NCBI RefSeq assembly: GCF_000017805.1
Contig: NC_009767.1
Location: 3,038,001-3,102,000, forward strand
Length of the DNA stretch: 64,000 nt
Origin: Roseiflexus castenholzii DSM 13941
GTDB lineage: Bacteria > Chloroflexota > Chloroflexia > Chloroflexales > Roseiflexaceae
Direction: 5' to 3'
Numbering within the stretch: position 1 is the first letter of the stretch; each line of letters starts with the position of its first letter. The translations under genes were made by a program, and so were the position numbers. Positions 35,093-43,033 of the stretch are shown one piece after another. The notes beneath the pieces are model-generated. The model made no database searches, was not told where the DNA came from, and saw nothing but the letters and a program-made list of their open reading frames with translations.

Positions 35093-35764
35093 TTACCTGA
35101 TGGTCAGGTCTGGCGGCAGTTCGAACGTGACTTCGTCGCCGGGTCGAATACCGCGTGCTGCAAACCATCCCTGATTCACTTCGAGCGCATAGAATGCCGC
35201 TCCACGAGGAGTGTGCTGTGTTGTCTCATCGAATGGTTGCATATCTTCGATATTGAGAATGCGTCGTTCCTGGCTGATGAACGCAATCGAAAGCGGAATG
35301 CGCGTATTGCGCATCCAGAATGCGCCGGTATAGGGACCGGCAAAGACGAACAGCATGCCGCGATGTTCGGGTAGGATGTCACGAAACATCAACCCGACGC
35401 TCCGCTTCTCCGGCGTGGCGACCACCTCAGCCTCCAGTCGGTGCTCGCCAATGATAATCTCGATAATTGCATCAGGAACGACGATTGCTTCCGGCGCGCC
35501 TGCCCCCCCAACTGTCGGCGCAACAACCACAATCGCCGGCGCCGGATATGCCGCTTCTGGCGCCGGGTATGGTCCTGAGTCGGTGGCGCCAACCGGTGGC
35601 GCCGGAGAGGGCGCGCCGTTTGCCAATGACGGCGCACCCGTTGGATTCGGCGCCGGCTCACCAACGGGCGCCTGGCTGCACGCTGCCGCGATGAGCAGCG
35701 CCAGAACGAACCAGATCGCCGGTGCTGCGCGCATATATGTTTGAACCCGACGTCGGCGACCCAT
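35093..35764 (-). CDS. DUF192 lipoprotein
   Basis: This is a 223-residue protein. An N-terminal lipoprotein signal ends in the lipobox IAAACSQ (Cys about 29), followed by a Pro/Ala/Gly-rich linker. The DUF192 domain (about 98-223) shows TPEKRSVGLMFRDILPEHRG, GMLFVFAGPYTGAFWMRNT and ALEVNQGWFAARGI. DUF192 proteins are small exported beta-barrel proteins of unknown role. It lies 5 bp downstream of the WS/DGAT gene, so it is probably in its operon. Confidence 0.85.
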   Translation of the reverse strand: MGRRRRVQTYMRAAPAIWFVLALLIAAACSQAPVGEPAPNPTGAPSLANGAPSPAPPVGATDSGPYPAPEAAYPAPAIVVVAPTVGGAGAPEAIVVPDAIIEIIIGEHRLEAEVVATPEKRSVGLMFRDILPEHRGMLFVFAGPYTGAFWMRNTRIPLSIAFISQERRILNIEDMQPFDETTQHTPRGAAFYALEVNQGWFAARGIRPGDEVTFELPPDLTIR

Positions 35765-35769
35765 GGATG

Positions 35770-37209
35770 CTACTCTCCCGCAGCGCGCGCATATTCGAGC
35801 GCTGCGCCGCCGGTGACGATTCGCGCCAGGCGCAGCAGGTCGCGGAACTCGGTGTGAAATGCTTCGACGATGGTGTCCGGATCGGGGACCAGGCCGGCAT
35901 CGACTGCAATGCCGATCAACACGTCGCCGGCATAACTGAAGATACTGACTCCCAGACCCAGGCGCCCCGCCTGCGGCACCCAGAACATAATCTGGCGGAT
36001 CGGGCTGCCTGCCAGATAGATCCGCTGCCGTGGACCGGGAACGTTCGTCATCACAGCGGTCGCCTTGCTGCCGAAGATATCGACGACCAGTTCCGCCATT
36101 TGTTGTGGCATCACGCCAATCGTGTTGAGAATGCCAAAAGCGATGGCGGCTTCGGGCGAACCCTTGATGCTCTCCATCCGACGCTTCAGTTCCAGCAGGC
36201 GATCAAACGGGTCTTCGATCCCCACCGGTAAATCAAGGAACACCAGACTGAAATGATTCCCAAGCCTGGTGATCGGTCCTGGCGGACGGAGATTGACCGG
36301 CACGACAGCACGGATATTGAGACCATCCACGATGGCGCCGCGGCTCACCAGATAGCGCCGTAGCGCCCCGGCAACCGCATTCAGCAGCACGTCGTTGATC
36401 GTGCAGCGAAACATACTCCCAACACGCCGGACCTCATCGAGCGGGATCGGGTCCGACCAGGCGGCCCGTTTCTGGACGCCGAGCGTCCCTTTGAACAGCG
36501 TCGGCGGATCGGCGGGCATAAAGAGCAGTTTATTCAGCGCCTGCACACCGCTGACCCCGGTACGCGCTGCATCGATCACACGGGTGGGGTCTTCCAGCAA
36601 TTCGCGGCTTTCGTTGACCAGCGCCCCAACGCTCGTCAGCGCATTGCTCAACGACCGAACAACCGGCAACAGGAATGCTTCAACAGGATTGTTGTTGCGC
36701 TCTCCATGCCCGATGCCAACGGCAGGCGGAACATCGCGTTGTTCGTCGGTCAGGGAGAGAAGCACCTGCACCAGTGCGATACCGTCGGCAATCGCGTGGT
36801 GCAAGCGGCAGAGGGCGGCGCTGCCGCCGTTATAATTCTCAACGATATGAAAGTGCCACAACGGTTTGCTGAAATCGAGCGGCGTGCTCATCAGATCGCT
36901 GACCAACGCCTGCAACTCGCGTTTGCCTCCCGGCGCAGGCAGTGCAATCCGGTGAATATGCGCGTGAAGGTTAAAGTACGGGTCGATCTCCCATTCTGGC
37001 AGTGCATTGGGCGAACGCCCCGGTTTGACCCGCATCCGAAAACGATCAAACACCAGCAGGCGCTCTTCGATGACCCGATAGAGCCGCGCAACGTCAAGCG
37101 GCTCATCGAACATCAGCACGCCGGTGATCATCATAAGGTTGGTAGGATCTTCCATCCGCAGCCACGCGGTGTCGGCGCTGGAAAATGCCTCGGTTCGTCG
37201 CGCTGCCAT
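35770..37209 (-). CDS. Wax ester synthase/diacylglycerol O-acyltransferase (WS/DGAT)
   Basis: This 479-residue protein has the condensing active-site motif HHAIADG (HHxxxDG) at residues 137-143 and the PLW motif at about 116-118, with the C-terminal NVPGP motif (MTNVPGPRQRIYLAGSPI). From family knowledge, it esterifies acyl-CoA with a fatty alcohol or diacylglycerol at the cytoplasmic membrane. Wax esters are known major lipids of Chloroflexus and Roseiflexus. No wax genes adjoin it, but the AAR-like reductase at 9442-11628 could supply aldehyde. Length matches the family (450-500). Confidence 0.92.
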   Translation of the reverse strand: MAARRTEAFSSADTAWLRMEDPTNLMMITGVLMFDEPLDVARLYRVIEERLLVFDRFRMRVKPGRSPNALPEWEIDPYFNLHAHIHRIALPAPGGKRELQALVSDLMSTPLDFSKPLWHFHIVENYNGGSAALCRLHHAIADGIALVQVLLSLTDEQRDVPPAVGIGHGERNNNPVEAFLLPVVRSLSNALTSVGALVNESRELLEDPTRVIDAARTGVSGVQALNKLLFMPADPPTLFKGTLGVQKRAAWSDPIPLDEVRRVGSMFRCTINDVLLNAVAGALRRYLVSRGAIVDGLNIRAVVPVNLRPPGPITRLGNHFSLVFLDLPVGIEDPFDRLLELKRRMESIKGSPEAAIAFGILNTIGVMPQQMAELVVDIFGSKATAVMTNVPGPRQRIYLAGSPIRQIMFWVPQAGRLGLGVSIFSYAGDVLIGIAVDAGLVPDPDTIVEAFHTEFRDLLRLARIVTGGAALEYARAAGE

Positions 37210-37464
37210 AGTTTGCTCTGCTCGCAGGTCGCTTCATATCGGCGGATCGACGTGCGACGCGGCGGCATGCGTCGCTGCTGCACTATCCTACACTGAGGCG
37301 GGCGCGGTGTCAACGATGCAGGGTCGTGCAACTTCGTCTTTCTTTACAATGGGCAGGCGGTGATCTATAATTCGCAAATATACGAACTGTTCATCGGTGA
37401 TAGCCGCAGGCGGCGTAGGCACAAGTACAAGGCAGATAAACCCTGCACGGAGATAAGGTACGCT

Positions 37465-37734
37465 ATGGATATTCATGAATTAGTTATCGAGATGAAGATC
37501 CTAGAGCGTCGCCTGACTCTTTACGAGGAAAAGTATGGCGTGCTCAGCGCGGATTTTTATACTGCTCTGACAGCAGGTCGGCTCGCTCGCTACGATGATT
37601 ATGACGAGACCCGCGCTGATTTCAGTCGATGGAAAGGCATTTATGAAACGTGGTTGCGCCGCAAGCGCGCTTATGACGCACAACTGATGCAGCGCGACGT
37701 TGTCGATTCTTTACGAATTCAGCCAGCCTACTAA
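37465..37734 (+). CDS. Small antitoxin-like protein partnered with TumE-like gene
   Basis: This 89-residue charged helical protein (MDIHELVIEMKILERRLTLYE, YGVLSADFYTALTAGRL) is of the type found directly upstream of TumE/DUF6516 toxin genes. The frame is open upstream but ATG 37465 gives the usual length. Its stop codon TAA overlaps the ATG of the decayed toxin gene at 37734 by one base, as in TA operons. The reading frame is intact although the toxin is not. AT content is higher than in neighbours. Confidence 0.65.
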   Translation: MDIHELVIEMKILERRLTLYEEKYGVLSADFYTALTAGRLARYDDYDETRADFSRWKGIYETWLRRKRAYDAQLMQRDVVDSLRIQPAY

Positions 37735-38111
37735 TGACGATTTCTTCAGCCCTTGAGTCACTGGATGCTTATAGTCAGTTCGTAGCGGAGACGCTTAATC
37801 AAGTGTGGAACGCTCTACGGTGGTTGTCTGGTCCAACAGTCGCTATACAGGCGTTGCTGAGGGCGCAGACTCATTGCTGCATATGGCTATGAAGGGTACC
37901 GAGCCAATGAAAAGCTCGATTGGTACGATGACTTTCCTCATCCCCAGGATTCAACCTTAGCGACTACCTTTCCGCACCATAAGCACGTACCACCTGATAT
38001 CAAGCATCATCGCATCCCAGCGCCCAATATAAGCTTTGAGCGTCCCAATCTGCCATGCTCATTGCAGAGATTGAAGCGCTGCCGCTCGACATTGATTCGC
38101 GTGGCGAGTAA
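37734..38111 (+). pseudogene. Frameshifted TumE-like (DUF6516) toxin gene
   Basis: Frame 1 from ATG 37734 reads MTISSALESLDAYSQFVAET and stops after about 50 codons. The family sequence continues in other frames: ERSTVVVWSNSRYTGVAEG, then GYRANEKLDWYDDFPHPQDS and TFPHHKHVPPDIKHHRIPAP, then MLIAEIEALPLDIDSRGE to TAA at 38109-38111. At least three frame changes are therefore needed. WYDD and FPHHKH are TumE signatures. The toxin is inactive. Confidence 0.8.
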
Positions 38112-38176
38112 TACGTGCCTGTCAATGGATCGAGGGTGATGGTGTTCCCCTCGATCCCCCCATGGAAGTCCGCTGT

Positions 38177-39220
38177 CTACTTGATGAACTGATTGGTAAA
38201 TGCCTTCGTTACGTCCACATCGGTCGCCAGCAGACCGCTCTCACGCAGGAAGACGTAGGTTTCGCGCCAGTTCGTTTCATCGCAGAACCCCAGCCCCTCG
38301 GTCTTCGTTTTGTCGCTCTGCCAGTAGTCGAGCGTCGCCTGGAGCACGGCGCGCTGAAGGTCCTGCGTCGATTGATCGGCGCCCTTGAGTTCGGGGATGT
38401 AATCGAGAGCAGTGGTGAATGCAGCGTCAGGGTCGGCGATCACATCCGCCATGCCACGCAGGGTTGCCCGCACGAACTTGCGCACCACGTCGGGATCGCC
38501 GGCAACGAGTTGCTCACCGGTAATCAGCCCGTCGGATGCCAGCGGGAAATAATCGGCGATACGGATGACATTCACCGGAATGCCCTGCCGCTCCAGTTGA
38601 ATCGGCTCGTTGTTGCCGTACCCGGTTGCAACCGTCACTTTCCCCTCGGTGATCGCCGCCACCTGCGTGAAACCGATCTCTTGAACGTTGACCGCTTCTC
38701 GCGGGATGTTCTCAGCGTAGAGCAACGCCAGCAAACCGATCCAGCTGGCGCCGAAGCGCCCTGGAATGCCAACCGTCACCCCGTCGCGCGTCAGGTCCTT
38801 TGGCGTAGTGATGTTCGCTTCCGCTTTGCTGAAAAGCACCGTCGGGAAGCGCTGGCTATTCGTCATCACTGTGACAATCGGCAAACCTTGCGAACGCGCC
38901 AGCAGCACCGAATCGCCCGACGCCAGCGCGAACTGCAATGTTCCCTGCGCCACGCGCTGCACCACATCGGTCTCAAAATTGTAATCGAAGGCGACGTCCA
39001 ATCCTTCGGCTTCATAGTACCCTTTCGCATCCGCCAGGTAGAAATGGGCGAATTGCACATTCGGAATATACGGGAATCCCATCACTATTGGGCGCAGGGT
39101 CGCCGATTCGGTTGGCGGCGGCGCAGCGGCCGGCATAGTCGGCGTTGCGGCTGGCGTTGCACCGCATCCAGCCGCCGCCAGTGCAACTATGATCATCAGT
39201 ATGATAACCAGGCGATGCAT
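38177..39220 (-). CDS. ribY: Riboflavin ABC transporter substrate-binding lipoprotein
   Basis: This 347-residue NMT1/THI5-like periplasmic binding protein has a signal peptide ending in the lipobox AAAGCGA (Cys about 20) and a Pro/Ala/Thr linker. The binding fold shows YIPNVQFAHFYLADAKGYYE, GLDVAFDY and LTRDGVTVGIPGRFGASWIG. The FMN riboswitch upstream of the operon marks it as RibY of the RibXY riboflavin uptake system described in Chloroflexota, not a thiamine-precursor transporter. The permease stop codon overlaps its tandem ATG starts (39223 and 39220). No ATPase gene follows; 38112-38176 is intergenic. Confidence 0.88.
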   Translation of the reverse strand: MHRLVIILMIIVALAAAGCGATPAATPTMPAAAPPPTESATLRPIVMGFPYIPNVQFAHFYLADAKGYYEAEGLDVAFDYNFETDVVQRVAQGTLQFALASGDSVLLARSQGLPIVTVMTNSQRFPTVLFSKAEANITTPKDLTRDGVTVGIPGRFGASWIGLLALLYAENIPREAVNVQEIGFTQVAAITEGKVTVATGYGNNEPIQLERQGIPVNVIRIADYFPLASDGLITGEQLVAGDPDVVRKFVRATLRGMADVIADPDAAFTTALDYIPELKGADQSTQDLQRAVLQATLDYWQSDKTKTEGLGFCDETNWRETYVFLRESGLLATDVDVTKAFTNQFIK

Positions 39221-39222
39221 CA

Positions 39223-40050
39223 TTATGCCTCCCAGGTAATCAACAGGCGTTCGAGCAACAGAGCGATCAGAAACAGGATCAGCGTGATACCGGCCAGGAC
39301 GGTCAATGCCACGAACATGAGCGGCGTATCGAACAACCCGCGTGCAATGTTGATCAGCGCGCCTAGCCCATCGCGCCCACCGACGAACTCGCCGACGACC
39401 GCGCCGGTCGTTGCCAGCGCCAATCCGGCTTTGACGCCGCCAAAGATGCCTGGCAGCGCCAGCGGCAGTTCCACGGAACGCAACAGATGCCAGCGATTCG
39501 CACCGCTGATCCGCGCCATGTCGATCAACTCACGCGGGACGCTGCGGAACGCAACGATAGTCGCGCTCAGGATCGGAAAGAACGTCACGAGCGTTGCCAC
39601 CAGCACACGCGACTCAAGCCCTACACCGACCCATAGAACGATCAGTGGCGCGACTGCCACAATCGGCACCGCCTGACTGGCAGCGAGCAGCGGGGTCAGC
39701 GCACGGTCGAAGGCGCGCACCTGCGCCAGCGCGTAGCCAAGCGACAGGCTGATCGCCAGCGCGATGCCGAATCCGCTCAGAGCGGCGGACATGGTGACCG
39801 CGATGTGGCGCGGCAATGTTTCGCCCGCCAGTTCTGTCGCCAGGCGTTGGAACACCAGCGTCGGCGCAGGAAGGATGAACGGCGGATAGTTGCGTACCGT
39901 CACCAACGCTTGCCAGCCGATCAACAACGCGATCAGCGCCAGCGTCAAGTTCAACCAGACGGGGATGCGCAACGACCATCGACGTGCAGCCCCACGGTAT
40001 AAGGGGATTGCTCGATCAGATCGAAGCGGCAAGTGCTGTTCATTGACCAT
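39223..40050 (-). CDS. ribX: Riboflavin ABC transporter permease
   Basis: This 275-residue BPD-type permease has five to six membrane spans and the EAA-like loop DMARISGANRWHLLRSVELPLALPGIFGG facing the ATPase. The N-terminal span is about 30-50. GAGGTGTGTT precedes ATG 40050. It is the first gene after an FMN riboswitch, with ribY overlapping its 3' end, so it is RibX. The energy-coupling ATPase must be encoded elsewhere. Confidence 0.9.
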   Translation of the reverse strand: MVNEQHLPLRSDRAIPLYRGAARRWSLRIPVWLNLTLALIALLIGWQALVTVRNYPPFILPAPTLVFQRLATELAGETLPRHIAVTMSAALSGFGIALAISLSLGYALAQVRAFDRALTPLLAASQAVPIVAVAPLIVLWVGVGLESRVLVATLVTFFPILSATIVAFRSVPRELIDMARISGANRWHLLRSVELPLALPGIFGGVKAGLALATTGAVVGEFVGGRDGLGALINIARGLFDTPLMFVALTVLAGITLILFLIALLLERLLITWEA

Positions 40051-40157
40051 AACACACCTCGCACCTCATGCGAGGCAGGGGGAAGGGGAGAAGAAGACAG
40101 GAGCAGGCTGCCGCACGCAGACCAGCGCCTGCGCTAGCAACAGGCTGGCCATGCGAA

Positions 40158-40187
40158 ACAAAAACCCGAAGCCATACGGCTTCGGGG
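40158..40187 (-). terminator. Intrinsic terminator of the FMN riboswitch
   Basis: On the minus strand GCCCCGAAGCC-GTAT-GGCTTCGGG is followed by TTTTTG. It stands between the FMN aptamer and ribX and is a perfect rho-independent terminator, so FMN binding probably stops transcription before ribX. Confidence 0.92.
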
Positions 40188-40303
40188 CATTATTGCAGCG
40201 AACAGGACGTGTGCGCCTTGCGCAACGCCTGATGCTTGCCTTCCTCATGATCCAGCAGGCGCGCGCATGCCACCCGGATCAGTGGAAGGCAACCATGCTC
40301 GCC

Positions 40304-40432
40304 GATCTTCTCCCATCCGGACTGTAACCGTCGGCGCCGGCTTCGCACCGGTCTCCTGCCTTGCGGCTCGCGGGCTGGTGCAGCATCCTGCACATCACCG
40401 CCGATCGGGAATTTCACCCTGCCCCGAAGATC
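40304..40432 (-). promoter_or_regulatory. FMN riboswitch (RFN element)
   Basis: The minus strand shows every conserved RFN block: GGGGCAGGGTGAAATTCCCG, GGCGGT, AGCCCGCGAGCC, GGCAGGAGACCGGTG, GCCGGCGCCGACGGTTACAG and TCCGGATGGGAGAAGATC. The closing stem GATCTTC/GAAGATC is intact. It senses FMN and controls ribX-ribY through the downstream terminator. Confidence 0.97.
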
Positions 40433-40515
40433 GTAGCAATAGCATAGCAGTATCGATGACCGTTGTCAAGAAATCTTGAGGAAACGTTTCACAACCAGCG
40501 TGTACGACCGGTGTT

Positions 40516-41562
40516 TCAGGCATGCGCGGCGCGCTGCTGATACAGGCTTGTCAACGCCGCGCCAATGGCTTGCGACAGGTCGCCGAGTGCTGCCGGAACG
40601 ATGGTCAAGAAACCGCGTTGCGGCGCCCAGAGATAGGTATCGGCGGTTTCCCGCACGATTCGCAGGTAGCGTTCACGAAACTCCGCCGTCGTCGCTTCGG
40701 GGTCCATCAAACCGCCGCCGACCACGACATACTGCATATCGAGCGCCATTGCCAGGGTCGCCACGAGCAACCCCAGCGCGCGCGCCTGAAAATCGAAAAT
40801 CTCCAGCGCCAGTGGATCGCCGTGCTGCGCCAGCCCGCGCAAACGAAATGCGCGCTCGCGCATGCTGAGCGTCGAGGTCGTCAGTTCGTGATCCGGGTAG
40901 CGCGGCAACCGCTCTTCCAGAAGATAGGGGAGACCGGAGAGGGTCGTATACACCTCGAAGCATCCCCATGTCCGTCCGCAGCCGCAGGGATAGGGTCGGG
41001 CTTCCAGCAGGTGCAGCGGCGCCGGCATGTGCCCGCCTTCCATACCATTGAGCGAGTCGCCATCGAGCGGGAGACCATCACGCCCGACATAGGCGCATCC
41101 CAAACCGGTGCCCGGCGCCAGCAGAACAACGGTTGCACTGCTGTTCCCGCGCACATGTTGCGCTTCGGCGACACCGCCCATATTGCCGTCGTTGCCGAAC
41201 GCCAGCGGGATCGGGCGACCGGCGCGTTCCGCCAGGGCGGCGCTGAAAGCGCCATACAGATCGAACCCGGCAAAACTCTCCGGCAGGTTTGGCGAACGCC
41301 CAAGAATGCCGAACCGCTCATACGGACCGGGAATGGCAAGACCAACGCCGCGCACCTGATCCCATGCCAGCCCATGCTGGGCAAGATAATCGGTGATAGC
41401 CGCAACCCATCCGTGCACGACCGCCATTGGTCCGTTGATCGAGCCGGTTGGTCGCTGCAACAATCGCGTGGAGATAATGGTTCCATCGTCCCAAACGCCA
41501 CCGATCTTTGAGGTCGTGGCGCCGCCGTCGGCGCCAATGTAGACATACCGTTTTGCACTCAT
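40516..41562 (-). CDS. ROK family sugar kinase (glucokinase-like)
   Basis: This 348-residue ROK protein has the phosphate-1 motif YIGADGGATTSKIGGV, catalytic Asp in AFGNDGNMGGVAE, ALAPGTGLGC-like motif VLLAPGTGLGCAYVG, EGGHMPAP and the zinc-binding CGCGRTWGCFEV. It therefore phosphorylates a hexose such as glucose with ATP, and no DNA-binding domain is present. I chose ATG 41562 (MSAKRYVYIGADGG); the frame is open to 41622 without a better start. The gene stands alone. Confidence 0.88.
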   Translation of the reverse strand: MSAKRYVYIGADGGATTSKIGGVWDDGTIISTRLLQRPTGSINGPMAVVHGWVAAITDYLAQHGLAWDQVRGVGLAIPGPYERFGILGRSPNLPESFAGFDLYGAFSAALAERAGRPIPLAFGNDGNMGGVAEAQHVRGNSSATVVLLAPGTGLGCAYVGRDGLPLDGDSLNGMEGGHMPAPLHLLEARPYPCGCGRTWGCFEVYTTLSGLPYLLEERLPRYPDHELTTSTLSMRERAFRLRGLAQHGDPLALEIFDFQARALGLLVATLAMALDMQYVVVGGGLMDPEATTAEFRERYLRIVRETADTYLWAPQRGFLTIVPAALGDLSQAIGAALTSLYQQRAAHA

Positions 41563-41651
41563 CGTAAACCCGGCTTTCCTGTGGATCGCTGAACAACAGG
41601 TTGCACCATTGTAGTCGGTCATGAGAAGATGTCAAAACCAGAGCGGCATGC

Positions 41652-41657
41652 TATACT
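41652..41657 (+). promoter_or_regulatory. Candidate -10 element of the signalling operon
   Basis: TATACT lies 38 bp upstream of TTG 41695. Seventeen bases further upstream is TGTCAA, a weak -35. It is the only candidate promoter I see in the short gap before the five-gene cluster. Confidence 0.4.
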
Positions 41658-41694
41658 TGAGCCGGTATGGTTCTGCGCGGGTGGAGGGTGTCTA

Positions 41695-42999
41695 TTGAAT
41701 GCCCACTGTCCATTCTGTGACGCTACAGTCATGCCGCGATCGCGGTTTTGCCCGACGTGTGGGCAAGCGTTGCCGCAGGCGGCGCTGCCTTTCTCCGCAG
41801 CGCCGCTGCTGGATGTGAGCGATCCGCCTGTTGAAGGCGTGCTGACGAACGGCAAACGGTTCCATGTCAGCAGTGATGCGCTCGACCTGCGTGAACTGCT
41901 CCATGTGGTAGAATCGAGCGTGCAGTGGTGGCAGCGCGGGTTGACGAGCAGCAATGCCGTCACCCGCGAGCAGGCGGCGCGCGCGATTGATGACCTGTCG
42001 CAGATCATGCATAGCCTCTCGCAGCAACTGGCACAAGGGCGCACCACCATCCGCGTAACCAGAAGGTTGCCTGTGCTGCGCGCATTCGATGTCGCCTGCC
42101 CATCGTGCGGTTGCGGTAATCGGGCTGGCGCGCGTTTCTGCCAGCGATGCGGCGCATTGCTGCAAGCCGCGCCGCGCTACGGAGTCGGATCTGTGCAATC
42201 ACGCCTTCTCTCGTTCCAGATCGTCGCACGCACCGATACGGGCCGGGTGCGCCAGCAGAATCAGGATGCAGTGTACGCGGGCGAGATCGATCTGCCTGGT
42301 CAGAAAAAGGCGTACCTTTGCCTGGTCGCTGACGGGATGGGTGGGGCGGCGGCGGGGGAGTACGCCAGTCGGCTGGCAGCCGATGTCAGTCGCACCTATC
42401 TTGAACGGGAGTCAGCCAGCCACCCGCCGCCCACCGATGACGCCTGGCAGACATTGTTGCGCGACGCGGTGCGCGCTGCCAATCGTCGGATTTATGATGC
42501 AGCGCATGCCGATAGCGCGCGCCGCGGAATGGGCACGACGCTCACGATTGCCCTGCTCGTCGGTGATCGGTTGCATATCGCATCGGTCGGCGATTCGCGC
42601 GCATATCTGCTGAACCTGCACGGCGTCACCGATGATGGGGCGCCATCCGCGCAGTTGACGTCTGATCACAGTCTGGTGGCGCGCCTGGTTGATATCGGTC
42701 AATTGACGCCCGAACAGGCGCGCACCCATCCACAACGCAACATTCTGTACCGTTCTATCGGAACCGATCCGTCCGTTGATGTCGATACCCGCTCCGAAGC
42801 GCTCGAGCCGGGAGACATCGTGCTGCTCTGTTCCGATGGACTGGTTAACCATGTCAGTGATGAGGAAATTGCGCAGATTGCTCTGGGTGAATCGGACCTT
42901 GAGCGCGCGGCAACCCGCCTGATCAGCCTGGCGAATGAGCGTGGCGGACGAGACAATATCAGTGTCGTGATGGTGCGTGTCGCGAGCGATACAGGATAA
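41695..42999 (+). CDS. PP2C-type Ser/Thr phosphatase with two zinc ribbons
   Basis: This is a 434-residue protein. Zinc ribbon 1 lies at about residues 5-25 (HCPFCDATVMPRSRFCPTCG) and zinc ribbon 2 at about 135-155 (CPSCGCGNRAGARFCQRCG). The PP2C domain (about 170-434) has TDTGRVRQQNQD, LVADGMGGAAAGEYAS, GMGTTLTIALL, SVGDSRAYLL, DHSLV and ERGGRDNISVVMV, which hold the metal-binding Asp residues. It dephosphorylates Ser/Thr phosphoproteins. I propose TTG 41695 as start: GGTGGAGGGTG lies 6 bases upstream and it puts the first zinc ribbon at the N-terminus as in the downstream genes. First gene of the cluster. Confidence 0.9.
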   Translation: MNAHCPFCDATVMPRSRFCPTCGQALPQAALPFSAAPLLDVSDPPVEGVLTNGKRFHVSSDALDLRELLHVVESSVQWWQRGLTSSNAVTREQAARAIDDLSQIMHSLSQQLAQGRTTIRVTRRLPVLRAFDVACPSCGCGNRAGARFCQRCGALLQAAPRYGVGSVQSRLLSFQIVARTDTGRVRQQNQDAVYAGEIDLPGQKKAYLCLVADGMGGAAAGEYASRLAADVSRTYLERESASHPPPTDDAWQTLLRDAVRAANRRIYDAAHADSARRGMGTTLTIALLVGDRLHIASVGDSRAYLLNLHGVTDDGAPSAQLTSDHSLVARLVDIGQLTPEQARTHPQRNILYRSIGTDPSVDVDTRSEALEPGDIVLLCSDGLVNHVSDEEIAQIALGESDLERAATRLISLANERGGRDNISVVMVRVASDTG

Positions 43000-43033
43000 C
43001 GCGGCAATCGTCTTATGATGAGCATATCGTAAT

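Noticed and set aside
38162..39676. Long plus-strand open frame of 504 codons
   Set aside because: It is antisense to ribY and ribX, which have clear family motifs and an FMN riboswitch; the GC-rich codon bias of the real genes opens the opposite frame.
38177..40050. Thiamine-precursor (ThiXY) transporter
   Set aside because: The binding protein is NMT1/THI5-like, but the upstream riboswitch is an FMN element and not a TPP element, so RibXY is the better call.
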